A stretch of DNA of 64,000 nucleotides from Zobellia uliginosa. GTDB lineage: Bacteria > Bacteroidota > Bacteroidia > Flavobacteriales > Flavobacteriaceae. Positions 1 to 7,564 of the stretch are shown here, in pieces; position 1 is the first letter of the stretch; each line of letters starts with the position of its first letter. The stretch lies in assembly GCF_018860745.1 (NCBI RefSeq), contig NZ_JAHKPY010000014.1, positions 186,001 to 250,000 of the forward strand, given 5' to 3'. Position numbers and translations under genes: made by a program. The notes beneath the pieces are model-generated. The model did no database searches, was not told the DNA's origin, and saw nothing but the letters and a program-made list of their open reading frames with translations.

Positions 1-803
1 TTTTACCTCTCTGTAACGAGTTTGTAATTGCAATTGGCAAATGCGATGATGGCACATTAGAATTGATTCAGAGTATCGATGATAAAAAAATAAAAATTAT
101 TGAAACGGAATGGGACGATAATTTAAGAGAAGGAGGAAAAGTCTTAGCTGCTGAAACAAATAAAGCATTAGAACACATATCGGATGATACAGATTGGGCC
201 TTTTACATTCAGGCTGATGAAGTTATTCATGAAAAAGATTTAGAAACTATTAAAAATGCTATGTTAACGTATAAGGATGACGAGCAAGTAGATGGGCTTC
301 TATTCAAATATTTACATTTTTATGGTTCTTTTGATTATATAGGAGCCTCGTCAAATTGGTATTCGCACGAAATAAGGGTTATTAAAAATAACGCTAATAT
401 ATATTCCTATAAGGATGCGCAAGGATTTAGAAAAAATGACAACGAAAAGCTTAACGTAAAATCTATAGATGCTTTTGTATACCATTATGGCTGGGTTAGA
501 GAACCAGAGGCCATGCAAAGAAAACAATCAAATTTTGGTTCGCTCTATAGAGGTAAAGAGGAGCTAGAGAAAGCCAAAACAGTACCAAAAAAATATATCT
601 ACGAAGATAGCATACATAAAATAGCTCCTTTCAAAGGCAGTCATCCTAAAATTATCATACCACGGATAAAAAAGAAAAACTGGACATTTGACTACGAAAT
701 TTCTATGAGCCAAATAGACTTCAAAGATCGCTTTAAAAAAATCCTGAAGAATTATTTTGGTATAGACACCTATTATAAAAACTACAAGATCGTAAAGAAG
801 TAA
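1..803 (+). CDS. Glycosyltransferase family 2, 5'-truncated by window edge
   Basis: C-terminal part of a GT2-type (GT-A fold) glycosyltransferase that would add a sugar to a cell-surface glycan; acceptor and donor are unknown. The frame is open from base 3 (reading LPLCNEFVIAIGKCDDGT), so the first tens of residues, roughly 30 by comparison with family members I remember, lie outside the window. The Asp-rich segment WAFYIQADEV matches the position of the metal/nucleotide-sugar DxD-like motif. The HYGWVREP segment and the basic C-terminus are also typical of this subgroup. There is no signal peptide or membrane span in the visible part, so a cytoplasmic enzyme is likely. It is followed at 90 bp by thiL, which has its own promoter. 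Family assignment is good; the exact substrate is not inferable. Confidence 0.8.
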   Translation, partial: LPLCNEFVIAIGKCDDGTLELIQSIDDKKIKIIETEWDDNLREGGKVLAAETNKALEHISDDTDWAFYIQADEVIHEKDLETIKNAMLTYKDDEQVDGLLFKYLHFYGSFDYIGASSNWYSHEIRVIKNNANIYSYKDAQGFRKNDNEKLNVKSIDAFVYHYGWVREPEAMQRKQSNFGSLYRGKEELEKAKTVPKKYIYEDSIHKIAPFKGSHPKIIIPRIKKKNWTFDYEISMSQIDFKDRFKKILKNYFGIDTYYKNYKIVKK

Positions 804-853
804 CTAACACCAGAAGAAAGGTATTCCCTTATAAAAAAGGTCTTCAATATTAA

Positions 854-888
854 TTGTTATTATATCATAATTATCATTCTTACTTTTG
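854..888 (+). promoter_or_regulatory. Bacteroidota-type promoter for thiL
   Basis: TACTTTTG at 881-888 fits the -7 consensus TAnnTTTG. A TTG at 854-856 is a possible -33 box, although the 24-bp spacer is at the long end. The predicted transcription start falls on or next to the ATG at 893, implying an almost leaderless mRNA and arguing against a translation start at 854. Confidence 0.55.
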
Positions 889-892
889 CAAA

Positions 893-1942
893 ATGCTAAA
901 AGATAAAAATCAAGAACGTACGTCTTTGGAAAAATTAGGTGAGTTTGGACTCATAGACCATTTGACCAAAAATTTCGAAATAAAACATAAGTCTACCGTA
1001 AAAGGTATTGGAGACGATGCTGCCGTATTCAACCATTCGGACAAAACGGTTCTAACCACAGATTTACTAATAGAGGGAGTGCATTTTGACCTTAGCTATA
1101 TGCCCCTAAAACATTTGGGTTACAAAGCAGTAATGGTCAACCTTTCCGATGTGTACGCCATGAATGCCACGGCTACCCAAATTACGGTGTCATTGGCCGT
1201 TTCAAATCGTTTTCCTTTAGAAGCTTTAGAAGAACTTTATGCAGGTATTGCACTTGCCGCAAAAGTTTTTAACGTTGATCTTATTGGCGGGGACACAACC
1301 TCTTCTACCTCCGGAATGCTAATTAGCATCACAGCAATAGGCGAGGCAAAGGAAAAGAAAATTACCTATAGAGATGGAGCTAAACCTAATGATCTTTTAG
1401 TTGTAAGTGGCGACCTAGGTGCTGCATACATGGGCTTGCAAGTTCTAGAACGTGAAAAAGAGGTTTTTAAAGTGAATCCCAATAACCAGCCCGACCTCTC
1501 GCCATACTCTTATATAGTTGAAAGACAATTGAAGCCCGAAGCGCGAAAAGACATCGTTGAACTGTTGAAAGACCTAGAGGTTCAACCTACAGCTATGATC
1601 GATATTAGCGACGGACTTTCTTCTGAAATTCTTCATCTCTGTAAAAACAGTAAGGTTGGTTGTAATCTATTTGAGGAGAAAATTCCCTTAGACCCGACTG
1701 TAATTTCTTCTTGTGAGGAGTTCAATGTAGACAGTACTATGGTAGCCCTTAGCGGTGGCGAGGATTATGAGTTACTTTTTACCATTACCCAAAACGATTT
1801 CGATAAAATTAAAGGCAACCCCAGCTTAACCGTAATTGGTCATATGGCCGATGAAAGCGAAGGCGCACATTTGGTTACAAGGGGAAATACCAAAATAGAA
1901 TTGACCGCTCAAGGTTGGAATTCTTTCAAAAATAACGACTAA
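893..1942 (+). CDS. thiL: Thiamine-monophosphate kinase ThiL
   Basis: Phosphorylates thiamine monophosphate with ATP to thiamine diphosphate, the last step of cofactor synthesis, in the cytoplasm. The 349-residue protein shows the ThiL/PurM-like signatures in order: GDDAAV (40-45), TTD (55-57) followed by EGVHFD, LSDVYAMNA (84-92), GGDTT (132-136), DISDGLSSE (237-245) and SGGEDYELLF (287-296). The Asp residues in these motifs are the usual Mg-ATP ligands of the family. I chose the ATG at 893 because an upstream in-frame TTG at 854 lies inside the promoter, and homologues start near MLKDKNQ. No thiamine riboswitch-like leader is visible; the leader is too short for one. The gene ends 9 bp before the next ORF, so the hydrolase gene may be cotranscribed. 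Confidence 0.95.
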   Translation: MLKDKNQERTSLEKLGEFGLIDHLTKNFEIKHKSTVKGIGDDAAVFNHSDKTVLTTDLLIEGVHFDLSYMPLKHLGYKAVMVNLSDVYAMNATATQITVSLAVSNRFPLEALEELYAGIALAAKVFNVDLIGGDTTSSTSGMLISITAIGEAKEKKITYRDGAKPNDLLVVSGDLGAAYMGLQVLEREKEVFKVNPNNQPDLSPYSYIVERQLKPEARKDIVELLKDLEVQPTAMIDISDGLSSEILHLCKNSKVGCNLFEEKIPLDPTVISSCEEFNVDSTMVALSGGEDYELLFTITQNDFDKIKGNPSLTVIGHMADESEGAHLVTRGNTKIELTAQGWNSFKNND

Positions 1943-1951
1943 GGTTGTCAT

Positions 1952-2992
1952 ATGAGAAAACATAGAAGAACTAAAAAACTGATTTTAAGGCTTTCCGTAT
2001 TTGCCGTAGTTTTTCTATTCTTTTATGCGTGTGCCTCGGTGCCCAAACTTTCCGATGAAACAAAAAGTATGATCAACCAGGTTATGCGAGAACCTATTCC
2101 TGAAATGATTACAGGCAGAACAGGCTACGCCATTTCTAATGGCTGGAAGATTTGGTACGAAAGTATTCCGCCAATGATTACTAAAAAAGGGACTATTATC
2201 TTAGTTATGGGAGCAGCAAATGATGCTTTGAGCTGGCCTCCTAGTTTTATTTCAAAATTTACGGATGCTGGCTATGAAGTTATACGTTATGACCATAGAG
2301 GTACAGGACTGACCGAACGTCTAAAAAAGACAGATAAAGAATATGCACTTGAGGATATGGCGGAAGATCCTATTGCTATTCTTGACAGTCTAAACATTAA
2401 AAAGGCACACATTATTGGAGTTTCCATGGGCGGTATGATTTCTCAGATCGCTACTATTACTAATGAAAATAGATTTGAAAGTCTTACTTCAATAATGTCT
2501 TCCGGAGATATTTTCGATACTTCCTTGCCAAACCCTTCACCGGATGTTTTACCGCAAATGATCAGTGCCGTATTAAAATATGGCATTTTTGGAGGCAAGA
2601 AAAGTCAAATTAAACTTCAATTTGTGCATAAGCGGATTCTAATGGGTGAGGCTACCGGAAATATAACTAGCAAACCTCTTGCTGAAGCCTCTCTGTACAA
2701 TTTAAAAAAGAGAGATGGTTATCATTTCATTGCCGGAAGGCAACATCAAAAAGCAATGGAATCTGCAAAGGCAAGATATGACGCGCTTTCAAAACTAAAA
2801 GTACCTGTGCTTGTAATTCATGGCAAGCAAGACCCTGTCATTCCTTTTGAACATGGCATGAAAATGGCATCTGTAATCAAGAATGTAGATAGTTTGTGGG
2901 TAGATAACATGGGGCACGATCTACCCAATGCACAAATTGATGCTATTAGCACAAAAATACTAGATATTATAGATGGGAATAATTTGCAATAG
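1952..2992 (+). CDS. Alpha/beta-hydrolase, predicted lipoprotein
   Basis: An alpha/beta-hydrolase fold enzyme, probably an esterase or lipase-like hydrolase anchored to the envelope. The N-terminus is basic, followed by a hydrophobic stretch ending FFYACAS; Cys27 is a plausible lipidation site, although the preceding FYA is a poor match to the lipobox. The catalytic triad is visible: nucleophile elbow GVSMG (156-160, Ser158), Asp294 in HGKQDP and His322 in MGHDLP. The oxyanion region is around MGAAND (86-91), and DHRGTG (114-119) is typical of the family. It starts 9 bp after thiL stops and may be translated from the same transcript, but no functional link to thiamine is suggested. Substrate unknown. 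Confidence 0.85.
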   Translation: MRKHRRTKKLILRLSVFAVVFLFFYACASVPKLSDETKSMINQVMREPIPEMITGRTGYAISNGWKIWYESIPPMITKKGTIILVMGAANDALSWPPSFISKFTDAGYEVIRYDHRGTGLTERLKKTDKEYALEDMAEDPIAILDSLNIKKAHIIGVSMGGMISQIATITNENRFESLTSIMSSGDIFDTSLPNPSPDVLPQMISAVLKYGIFGGKKSQIKLQFVHKRILMGEATGNITSKPLAEASLYNLKKRDGYHFIAGRQHQKAMESAKARYDALSKLKVPVLVIHGKQDPVIPFEHGMKMASVIKNVDSLWVDNMGHDLPNAQIDAISTKILDIIDGNNLQ

Positions 2993-3118
2993 ACCGATAC
3001 TATACTATTTGCAGGTGTTTTCCAGAAGTAAAAAACAAAAAATTCCCGAAAAAAAAGGACATACCTAACTTATACTGTTGTGGGGCGAACGACAGTGGAG
3101 AACGAGGCTGTTTCCTAA

Positions 3119-3130
3119 ATTTCCGGAAAT
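3119..3130. repeat. 12-bp perfect palindrome between convergent genes
   Basis: ATTTCCGGAAAT is self-complementary. It lies in the 190-bp space between the convergent hydrolase gene and the small CxxC gene. It could be an operator or chance; no T-run follows, so it is not a standard terminator. Confidence 0.3.
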
Positions 3131-3184
3131 AAGTTTAAAATTCCAAGACCGTTAAGGGCTTAAAATTTCGGTGCCAAAGCATAG

Positions 3185-3403
3185 TTAGGCGGCATGCTCT
3201 GCTGCCCTATGTCTTTTCTGAAATATATTTTCTAGTGTTTTGTTAATATCCTGCAGTTCTGGAGTAAGCGTTGAAAGATTTCCACTAACATCTGTTGTCA
3301 CTTGCTTTTGACAATGAATACATTTATACTCTTTGATGTGGTGGGTTACTTTTTTTGACACTGTGTAGTGATGTCCGAATAAACTGCAAAAAAATCTCTT
3401 CAT
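3185..3403 (-). CDS. Small conserved CxxC protein, flavobacterial
   Basis: A 72-residue protein of unknown function. I place the start at the ATG whose product begins MKRFFCSLFGHHY, because similar small flavobacterial proteins begin this way; an in-frame ATG at 3427 would add eight residues. Possible metal ligands in this numbering are Cys6, the His11-His12 pair, His21-His22, Cys28 and Cys31, the last two forming CIHC, so a small zinc-ribbon-like fold is plausible. The C-terminal half (LTPELQDINKTLENIFQKR) looks helical. No signal peptide is present, so it is probably cytoplasmic. It is monocistronic and convergent to the hydrolase gene. I recognise the sequence pattern but know no established function. 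Confidence 0.6.
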   Translation of the reverse strand: MKRFFCSLFGHHYTVSKKVTHHIKEYKCIHCQKQVTTDVSGNLSTLTPELQDINKTLENIFQKRHRAAEHAA

Positions 3404-3784
3404 GGTTGTAGGTTTAATACGCATCATCAGTCTTTGGGAAACTGCTTACTGCAAAAAATTTGGGTCTAATCTTAAGAATGTTTTTTAGGCATTCTTTTAC
3501 TTGAACGCCATCCTATCTTTTTTTATTGGATGCCGTCCCGTCATTGTATCGTTTTTTCGATGAACTACATTTTATTCGATGAATAACACTTTAAAATCGG
3601 TCATTCTTGCATTTGTTATCATATGAATTTGCGGTATCTTTCCGTGATTTTATCAGTATAAAAACAATTTCGGGACATTTGGGGTGTAGTTTATCGATTT
3701 CGATGAACAACCTCTCATATTTTCGATGAAATACTAAATCCTATATAATAGGTAGTAATCATTTTCCGCCAATAATTTCAATTC
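3404..3784. promoter_or_regulatory. Intergenic region with two pairs of TTCGATGAA boxes upstream of brnQ
   Basis: This 380-bp stretch separates the divergent small CxxC gene and brnQ. It contains four identical 9-mers TTCGATGAA in the same orientation at 3556-3564, 3575-3583, 3699-3707 and 3722-3730. They form two pairs with start-to-start distances of 19 and 23 bp, about two helical turns. Same-face direct repeats of this spacing are typical of dimeric regulators binding head to tail, for example LytTR-type response regulators; that assignment is inference. No ORF, tRNA or terminator is evident here. Confidence 0.5.
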
Positions 3785-5071
3785 ATGTTCATCCTAAATA
3801 AGGAAACCAGAGAAGTTTTAGTTACAGCATTCGCCCTGTTCTCATTATTCTTTGGTGCGGGCAATCTTATACTACCCCCATTGCTAGGTAATAAGTCCGG
3901 TGACTTATGGTGGCTTGTGGCACTGGGTTTCTGTTCCTCTGCTGTACTTATTCCCATAATGGGTATAATGGCCCATGCCAAACTACAAGGAACAATATTT
4001 GATTTTGGAAAGAAAGTGTCTCCCACTTTTAGCCTTATCTACTCCTTACTCATTTACGCCATCTCCATCAGTCTGCCTTCTCCACGAACGGCAGCGGTTA
4101 CACACGAAATGGCTATTCAGCCTTTTTTTGACTCGCCGCCTCTTTTAACCAGTATTATATATTTTGCGTTGGTCTTCGTATTCGTCATTAACCGGTCTCA
4201 GATTTTGAATATTCTTGGAAAACTTTTGACCCCCGCCATTATTCTTATTTTGTTCCTTATAATAGGTACGGCATTATTTTCTTATGATTTTACCTTTAGC
4301 GAAACCGCATTTCACAATCCATTGTCCGAAGGTATCCTTGAAGGCTATCAGACTTTTGATGCCATAGGTGCTGTTGTGGTAGGTGGAGTAATAATTATTT
4401 CGATTAACCTGAAGAAAAAGGAAGCTACCTACAAAGAAAAAAAGATTTTGATAAAACGTGCAGGTTGGTTGGCAGGCTTGAGCCTCTTTCTTATTTATGC
4501 AGGACTTATAGTTACCGGCGCAATTATGCACGGTGAATTTAGTGCAGATATTTCAAGAACAGCCTTACTTAGTGGTATTAGCACAAAAACCTTGGGAGGA
4601 ACGGCCAATCTATTCTTAAGTATATTAGTAAGTCTAGCTTGCTTTACGACTGCTGTGGGTATAGTTACCGGAACGGCGGATTTTATAAAATATAGATTTC
4701 ACGATTCCCAACCAGTATATTTAACAACAGCCATATTGGGTTGTATTCTAGGGATAGTGATGGGGCAATTCAATGTAGGGTATATTATTGCAGTAGCTTT
4801 GCCGGCGCTTATGTTTATTTATCCTATTACGATTGCACTTATTCTTTTAAATATAGTTCCAGATAAATTTGCTTCTGAGAAGGTGTTTAGAGCGGTGGTC
4901 ATTACTACCATAATTTTTAGTGTCCCAGATTTTTTAGGAAGTATCGGTTTTACCGAGGCCTTATCTGAAGTTCAAGGCTATATTCCATTAAGCAGTTACA
5001 GCTTGGGGTGGGTATTACCGGCAGGGGTGGTTTTTGTAATCATGAATTTACTTCATAAAAAGCAATCCTAA
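3785..5071 (+). CDS. brnQ: Branched-chain amino acid carrier BrnQ (LIVCS family)
   Basis: An inner-membrane secondary transporter of the LIVCS family, importing leucine, isoleucine and valine with a cation. The 428-residue protein is almost wholly hydrophobic, with about 12 predicted membrane spans. The N-terminal FALFSLFFGAGNLILPPLLG segment is the family hallmark (unwound first helix with small residues). The length is normal for BrnQ. The ATG at 3785 gives a short cytoplasmic N-terminus (MFILNKETREVL) as expected. Tandem TTCGATGAA boxes end about 55 bp upstream and are the best visible candidates for regulation. It is monocistronic; the neighbouring aqpZ is convergent. Confidence 0.93.
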   Translation: MFILNKETREVLVTAFALFSLFFGAGNLILPPLLGNKSGDLWWLVALGFCSSAVLIPIMGIMAHAKLQGTIFDFGKKVSPTFSLIYSLLIYAISISLPSPRTAAVTHEMAIQPFFDSPPLLTSIIYFALVFVFVINRSQILNILGKLLTPAIILILFLIIGTALFSYDFTFSETAFHNPLSEGILEGYQTFDAIGAVVVGGVIIISINLKKKEATYKEKKILIKRAGWLAGLSLFLIYAGLIVTGAIMHGEFSADISRTALLSGISTKTLGGTANLFLSILVSLACFTTAVGIVTGTADFIKYRFHDSQPVYLTTAILGCILGIVMGQFNVGYIIAVALPALMFIYPITIALILLNIVPDKFASEKVFRAVVITTIIFSVPDFLGSIGFTEALSEVQGYIPLSSYSLGWVLPAGVVFVIMNLLHKKQS

Positions 5072-5116
5072 AACTACCACTGCCAGTTATCCCTTTTCAA
5101 ATTAAAATCAAAAAAA

Positions 5117-5806
5117 CTATTCTACTATTTCCGGAGATAGTGCTTTGTAAACAAGTCCTGCCAATGCAGCACCAACAATTGGCGCTACCCAAAACAACCA
5201 AAGTTCGCCCAATGCCCAATCGCCAACAAATAAAGCCTGACTTGTACTACGAGCAGGGTTTACAGATGTATTGGTAACCGGTATACTGATTAAATGTATC
5301 AGAGTTAGACACAGACCAATGGCCAAACCGGCAAAACCTCCCGGAGCCTTTGTATATGTTGATCCAAGAATTACGAACAAAAAGATAAAGGTCATTACAA
5401 CCTCACAGACCAAAGCTGCCATCATACTGTAACCGCCCGGCGAATGTTCTCCATATCCGTTGGCTGCAAATCCACCTAATTCAAATCCAGGTTGCCCAGA
5501 AGCAATGACATATAAAATACCTGCACCGGCTATACCGCCCAATACTTGAGCTATTATGTAAGGAACTAATTCCTTGCCATCAAAACGGCCGCCAACCCAA
5601 AGACCAATGGATACTGCCGGGTTCAAGTGACAACCTGAAATATGACCTATGGCATAAGCCATGGTAACGACGGTTAGACCAAATGCAAGTGCTACACCTA
5701 CAAAGCCAATACCTAGTTCAGGAAAACCTGCAGCCAGTACTGCACTTCCACATCCCCCTAGAACTAGCCAAAGGGTACCGATAAATTCTGCTACTAATTT
5801 CTTCAT
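5117..5806 (-). CDS. aqpZ: Aquaporin Z, water channel
   Basis: A six-span MIP-family channel in the inner membrane, 229 residues. Both NPA boxes are intact (62-64 in HLNPAV, 183-185 in SVNPAR). By alignment to E. coli AqpZ (Phe43, His174, Thr183, Arg189), the selectivity-filter residues are Phe42, His171, Thr180 and Arg186, so the pore should be water-selective rather than a glycerol facilitator; this is inference from known structures. The sequence is close to the family length with no truncation. The start [11 protein letters not shown] is canonical. The pepP gene ends about 80 bp upstream on the same strand; whether they are cotranscribed is unclear. Confidence 0.95.
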   Translation of the reverse strand: MKKLVAEFIGTLWLVLGGCGSAVLAAGFPELGIGFVGVALAFGLTVVTMAYAIGHISGCHLNPAVSIGLWVGGRFDGKELVPYIIAQVLGGIAGAGILYVIASGQPGFELGGFAANGYGEHSPGGYSMMAALVCEVVMTFIFLFVILGSTYTKAPGGFAGLAIGLCLTLIHLISIPVTNTSVNPARSTSQALFVGDWALGELWLFWVAPIVGAALAGLVYKALSPEIVE

Positions 5807-5887
5807 TTTGAAATATTTAGTTAATGGTTATAAAAAAATATGTCAGGAAGGTAACAAAATTTTAAGGTTTATTTTGTAAGTAACCAC

Positions 5888-7180
5888 TTACTTATTCATT
5901 AATTCTTCTATTTCATCCACTTCAATTGGGATATTGGCCATTAAATTAAAGGGCTCACCCTTTTTTTGAATAACCACATCATCTTCTATACGTATACCCA
6001 TTTTTTCTTCTGGAATATAGATTCCCGGTTCTACGGTGAACACCATATTCGCCTTCATTGGTTTTTTTAATTCTCCGTAATCGTGAGTATTTAATCCAAT
6101 ATGGTGACTCGTACCATGCATAAAGTATTTTTTATAAGCTGGCCATTCTTTATTTTCGTTTTGAACATCGGCCTTATCCAATAGACCCAAACCTAAAAGT
6201 TCCGAAGTCATTAGCTTTCCACATTCTACATGATAGTCCGCCCAAATTGTTCCCGGTACTAGCATTTTAGTCGCTTCGTTTTTTACGCGAAGAACTGCTT
6301 CATAAACCTCCTTTTGTCGTGGTGTAAATTTTCCGTTTACGGGAATAGTCCTTGTTAGATCAGACGAGTAGTTCGCGTATTCCGCAGCGGTATCCATCAA
6401 AATTAAATCACCACTTTTACACTGCTGGTTGTTTTCTACATAATGCAGAACATTGGCATTATTACCGGACGCTATTATTGGTGAATATGCAAAACCTTTA
6501 GAGCGGTTACGAATAAATTCATGCAACAATTCTGCCTCTATTTCATATTCCCACACCCCGGGTTTAGTGAAACTCAGTACACGACGGAAACCTTTGTCCG
6601 TGATGTTACAGGCTTCCTGCATCAGTTCTATTTCCTCTGGTTCCTTAACTCCTCGTATTTTTTGCAAAATAGGATTGCTCTTAGCCACTTTATGTGCAGG
6701 GAATTTATGCTTACAATCAATAATAAAACGGTCCTCACGTGTTTGAGTTTCTACCGATTGCCTGTAATGTTCATTTGTATTAAAGTAAATGGTTTCGGCT
6801 TCCGTCATTAAATCAAAAAACACCTTGTCAAAGTCCTGTAGCCAGTAAATAGTTTCAATACCGGATACTTCAGTTGCTTTCTCTTTGGTAAGTTTCTCTC
6901 CTTCCCAAACAGCAATATGGTCATTGGTTTCCCTTACAAATAATACTTCGCGATGCTTTTCTGCTAACGCATCGGGAAATAATACCAAAATCGTTTCTTC
7001 TTGATCGGCACCACTTAAATAAAAGAGATCTCTATGTTGTTCAAAAGGCAATGTGCTGTCTGCCCCTATAGGATAAATATCATTAGAATTGAATACTGCA
7101 ATGCTTTTTGGCTGCATTGCTGCCATAAATTTCTTTCTATTTTTTGTAAATAGACTGTTCTTGATTTGCTCGTACTTCAT
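5888..7180 (-). CDS. pepP: Xaa-Pro aminopeptidase PepP (M24B)
   Basis: A cytoplasmic dinuclear metallo-aminopeptidase that removes an N-terminal residue preceding proline. The 430-residue protein has an N-terminal AMP_N domain (about 10-145) and a C-terminal pita-bread M24 domain. The five metal ligands are visible: Asp263, Asp274, His360 (in HGTSHHIG), Glu384 (VEPGIY) and Glu399 (RIEDD), matching E. coli PepP in order. I start at the ATG at 7180 (MKYEQIK), since the longer frame (GTG at 7225, ATG at 7198) overlaps the promoter at 7199-7227. Divergent from the Asp-box gene and transcribed towards aqpZ. Confidence 0.95.
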   Translation of the reverse strand: MKYEQIKNSLFTKNRKKFMAAMQPKSIAVFNSNDIYPIGADSTLPFEQHRDLFYLSGADQEETILVLFPDALAEKHREVLFVRETNDHIAVWEGEKLTKEKATEVSGIETIYWLQDFDKVFFDLMTEAETIYFNTNEHYRQSVETQTREDRFIIDCKHKFPAHKVAKSNPILQKIRGVKEPEEIELMQEACNITDKGFRRVLSFTKPGVWEYEIEAELLHEFIRNRSKGFAYSPIIASGNNANVLHYVENNQQCKSGDLILMDTAAEYANYSSDLTRTIPVNGKFTPRQKEVYEAVLRVKNEATKMLVPGTIWADYHVECGKLMTSELLGLGLLDKADVQNENKEWPAYKKYFMHGTSHHIGLNTHDYGELKKPMKANMVFTVEPGIYIPEEKMGIRIEDDVVIQKKGEPFNLMANIPIEVDEIEELMNK

Positions 7181-7198
7181 ATCAATCTTGAATTTCAT

Positions 7199-7227
7199 CA
7201 AAATTAGTGATTTACGACAATCCACAA
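7199..7227 (-). promoter_or_regulatory. Bacteroidota-type promoter for pepP
   Basis: On the minus strand TTG (7227-7225), an 18-bp spacer and TAATTTTG (7206-7199) match the -33/-7 consensus. The predicted transcription start is about 10-15 nt before the ATG at 7180, which decides that start. Confidence 0.6.
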
Positions 7228-7234
7228 ATGGTAA

Positions 7235-7266
7235 GACCCCAAAGGTTTGTTAAAACCGTTGGGGTC
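7235..7266. repeat. Strong hairpin between divergent promoters
   Basis: GACCCCAA (7235-7242) pairs perfectly with TTGGGGTC (7259-7266), with an inner GGTTT/AAACC pairing. It lacks a T-run on either strand and lies just upstream of the pepP promoter, so it is not an ordinary terminator. It could be a cruciform/operator or part of an unannotated RNA. Confidence 0.4.
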
Positions 7267-7564
7267 CCTAATTAAAGTTGGTTATATTACTTGTAAAGTG
7301 TTAGCGCCTTTTTTAAATTGGCAACAAACAATATCTTGTTCAGTACAATATCCTGGTTTCTAAAGATGTGGTACAGTTTTTAATTTGAATAAATTAACAA
7401 AATATTAAGTTAAGGCGCAATATAATCTGTCATTATTACCTTTTTTGATGTCAACTGATGACATATCAACTACAAACCGTAGTATAATTGGTAATTTCCG
7501 CTCTACCACAATCTATATATAGTGCCGTTTTACTAACTTTCGTGTTAAAGAAAACCGAATTTTC
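7267..7564. other. Divergent intergenic region with a short palindrome
   Basis: A 300-bp AT-rich stretch upstream of the Asp-box gene. ATGTCA (7448-7453) and TGACAT (7459-7464) form a 6-bp inverted repeat around a 5-bp spacer, a possible operator. TAACTTTC close to the Asp-box gene differs from the -7 consensus by its last base only. No ORF or structural RNA is evident. Confidence 0.3.

Noticed and set aside
804-892. Thiamine (TPP) riboswitch before thiL
   Set aside because: The expected transcription start is next to the ATG, and no THI-box-like sequence is present.
3778-4026. Minus-strand ORF over the brnQ start, and similar antisense frames throughout
   Set aside because: They are mirror frames of strongly supported genes with no independent features.
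7235-7266. Intrinsic terminator
   Set aside because: Strong stem but no T-run on either strand and no gene ends next to it.
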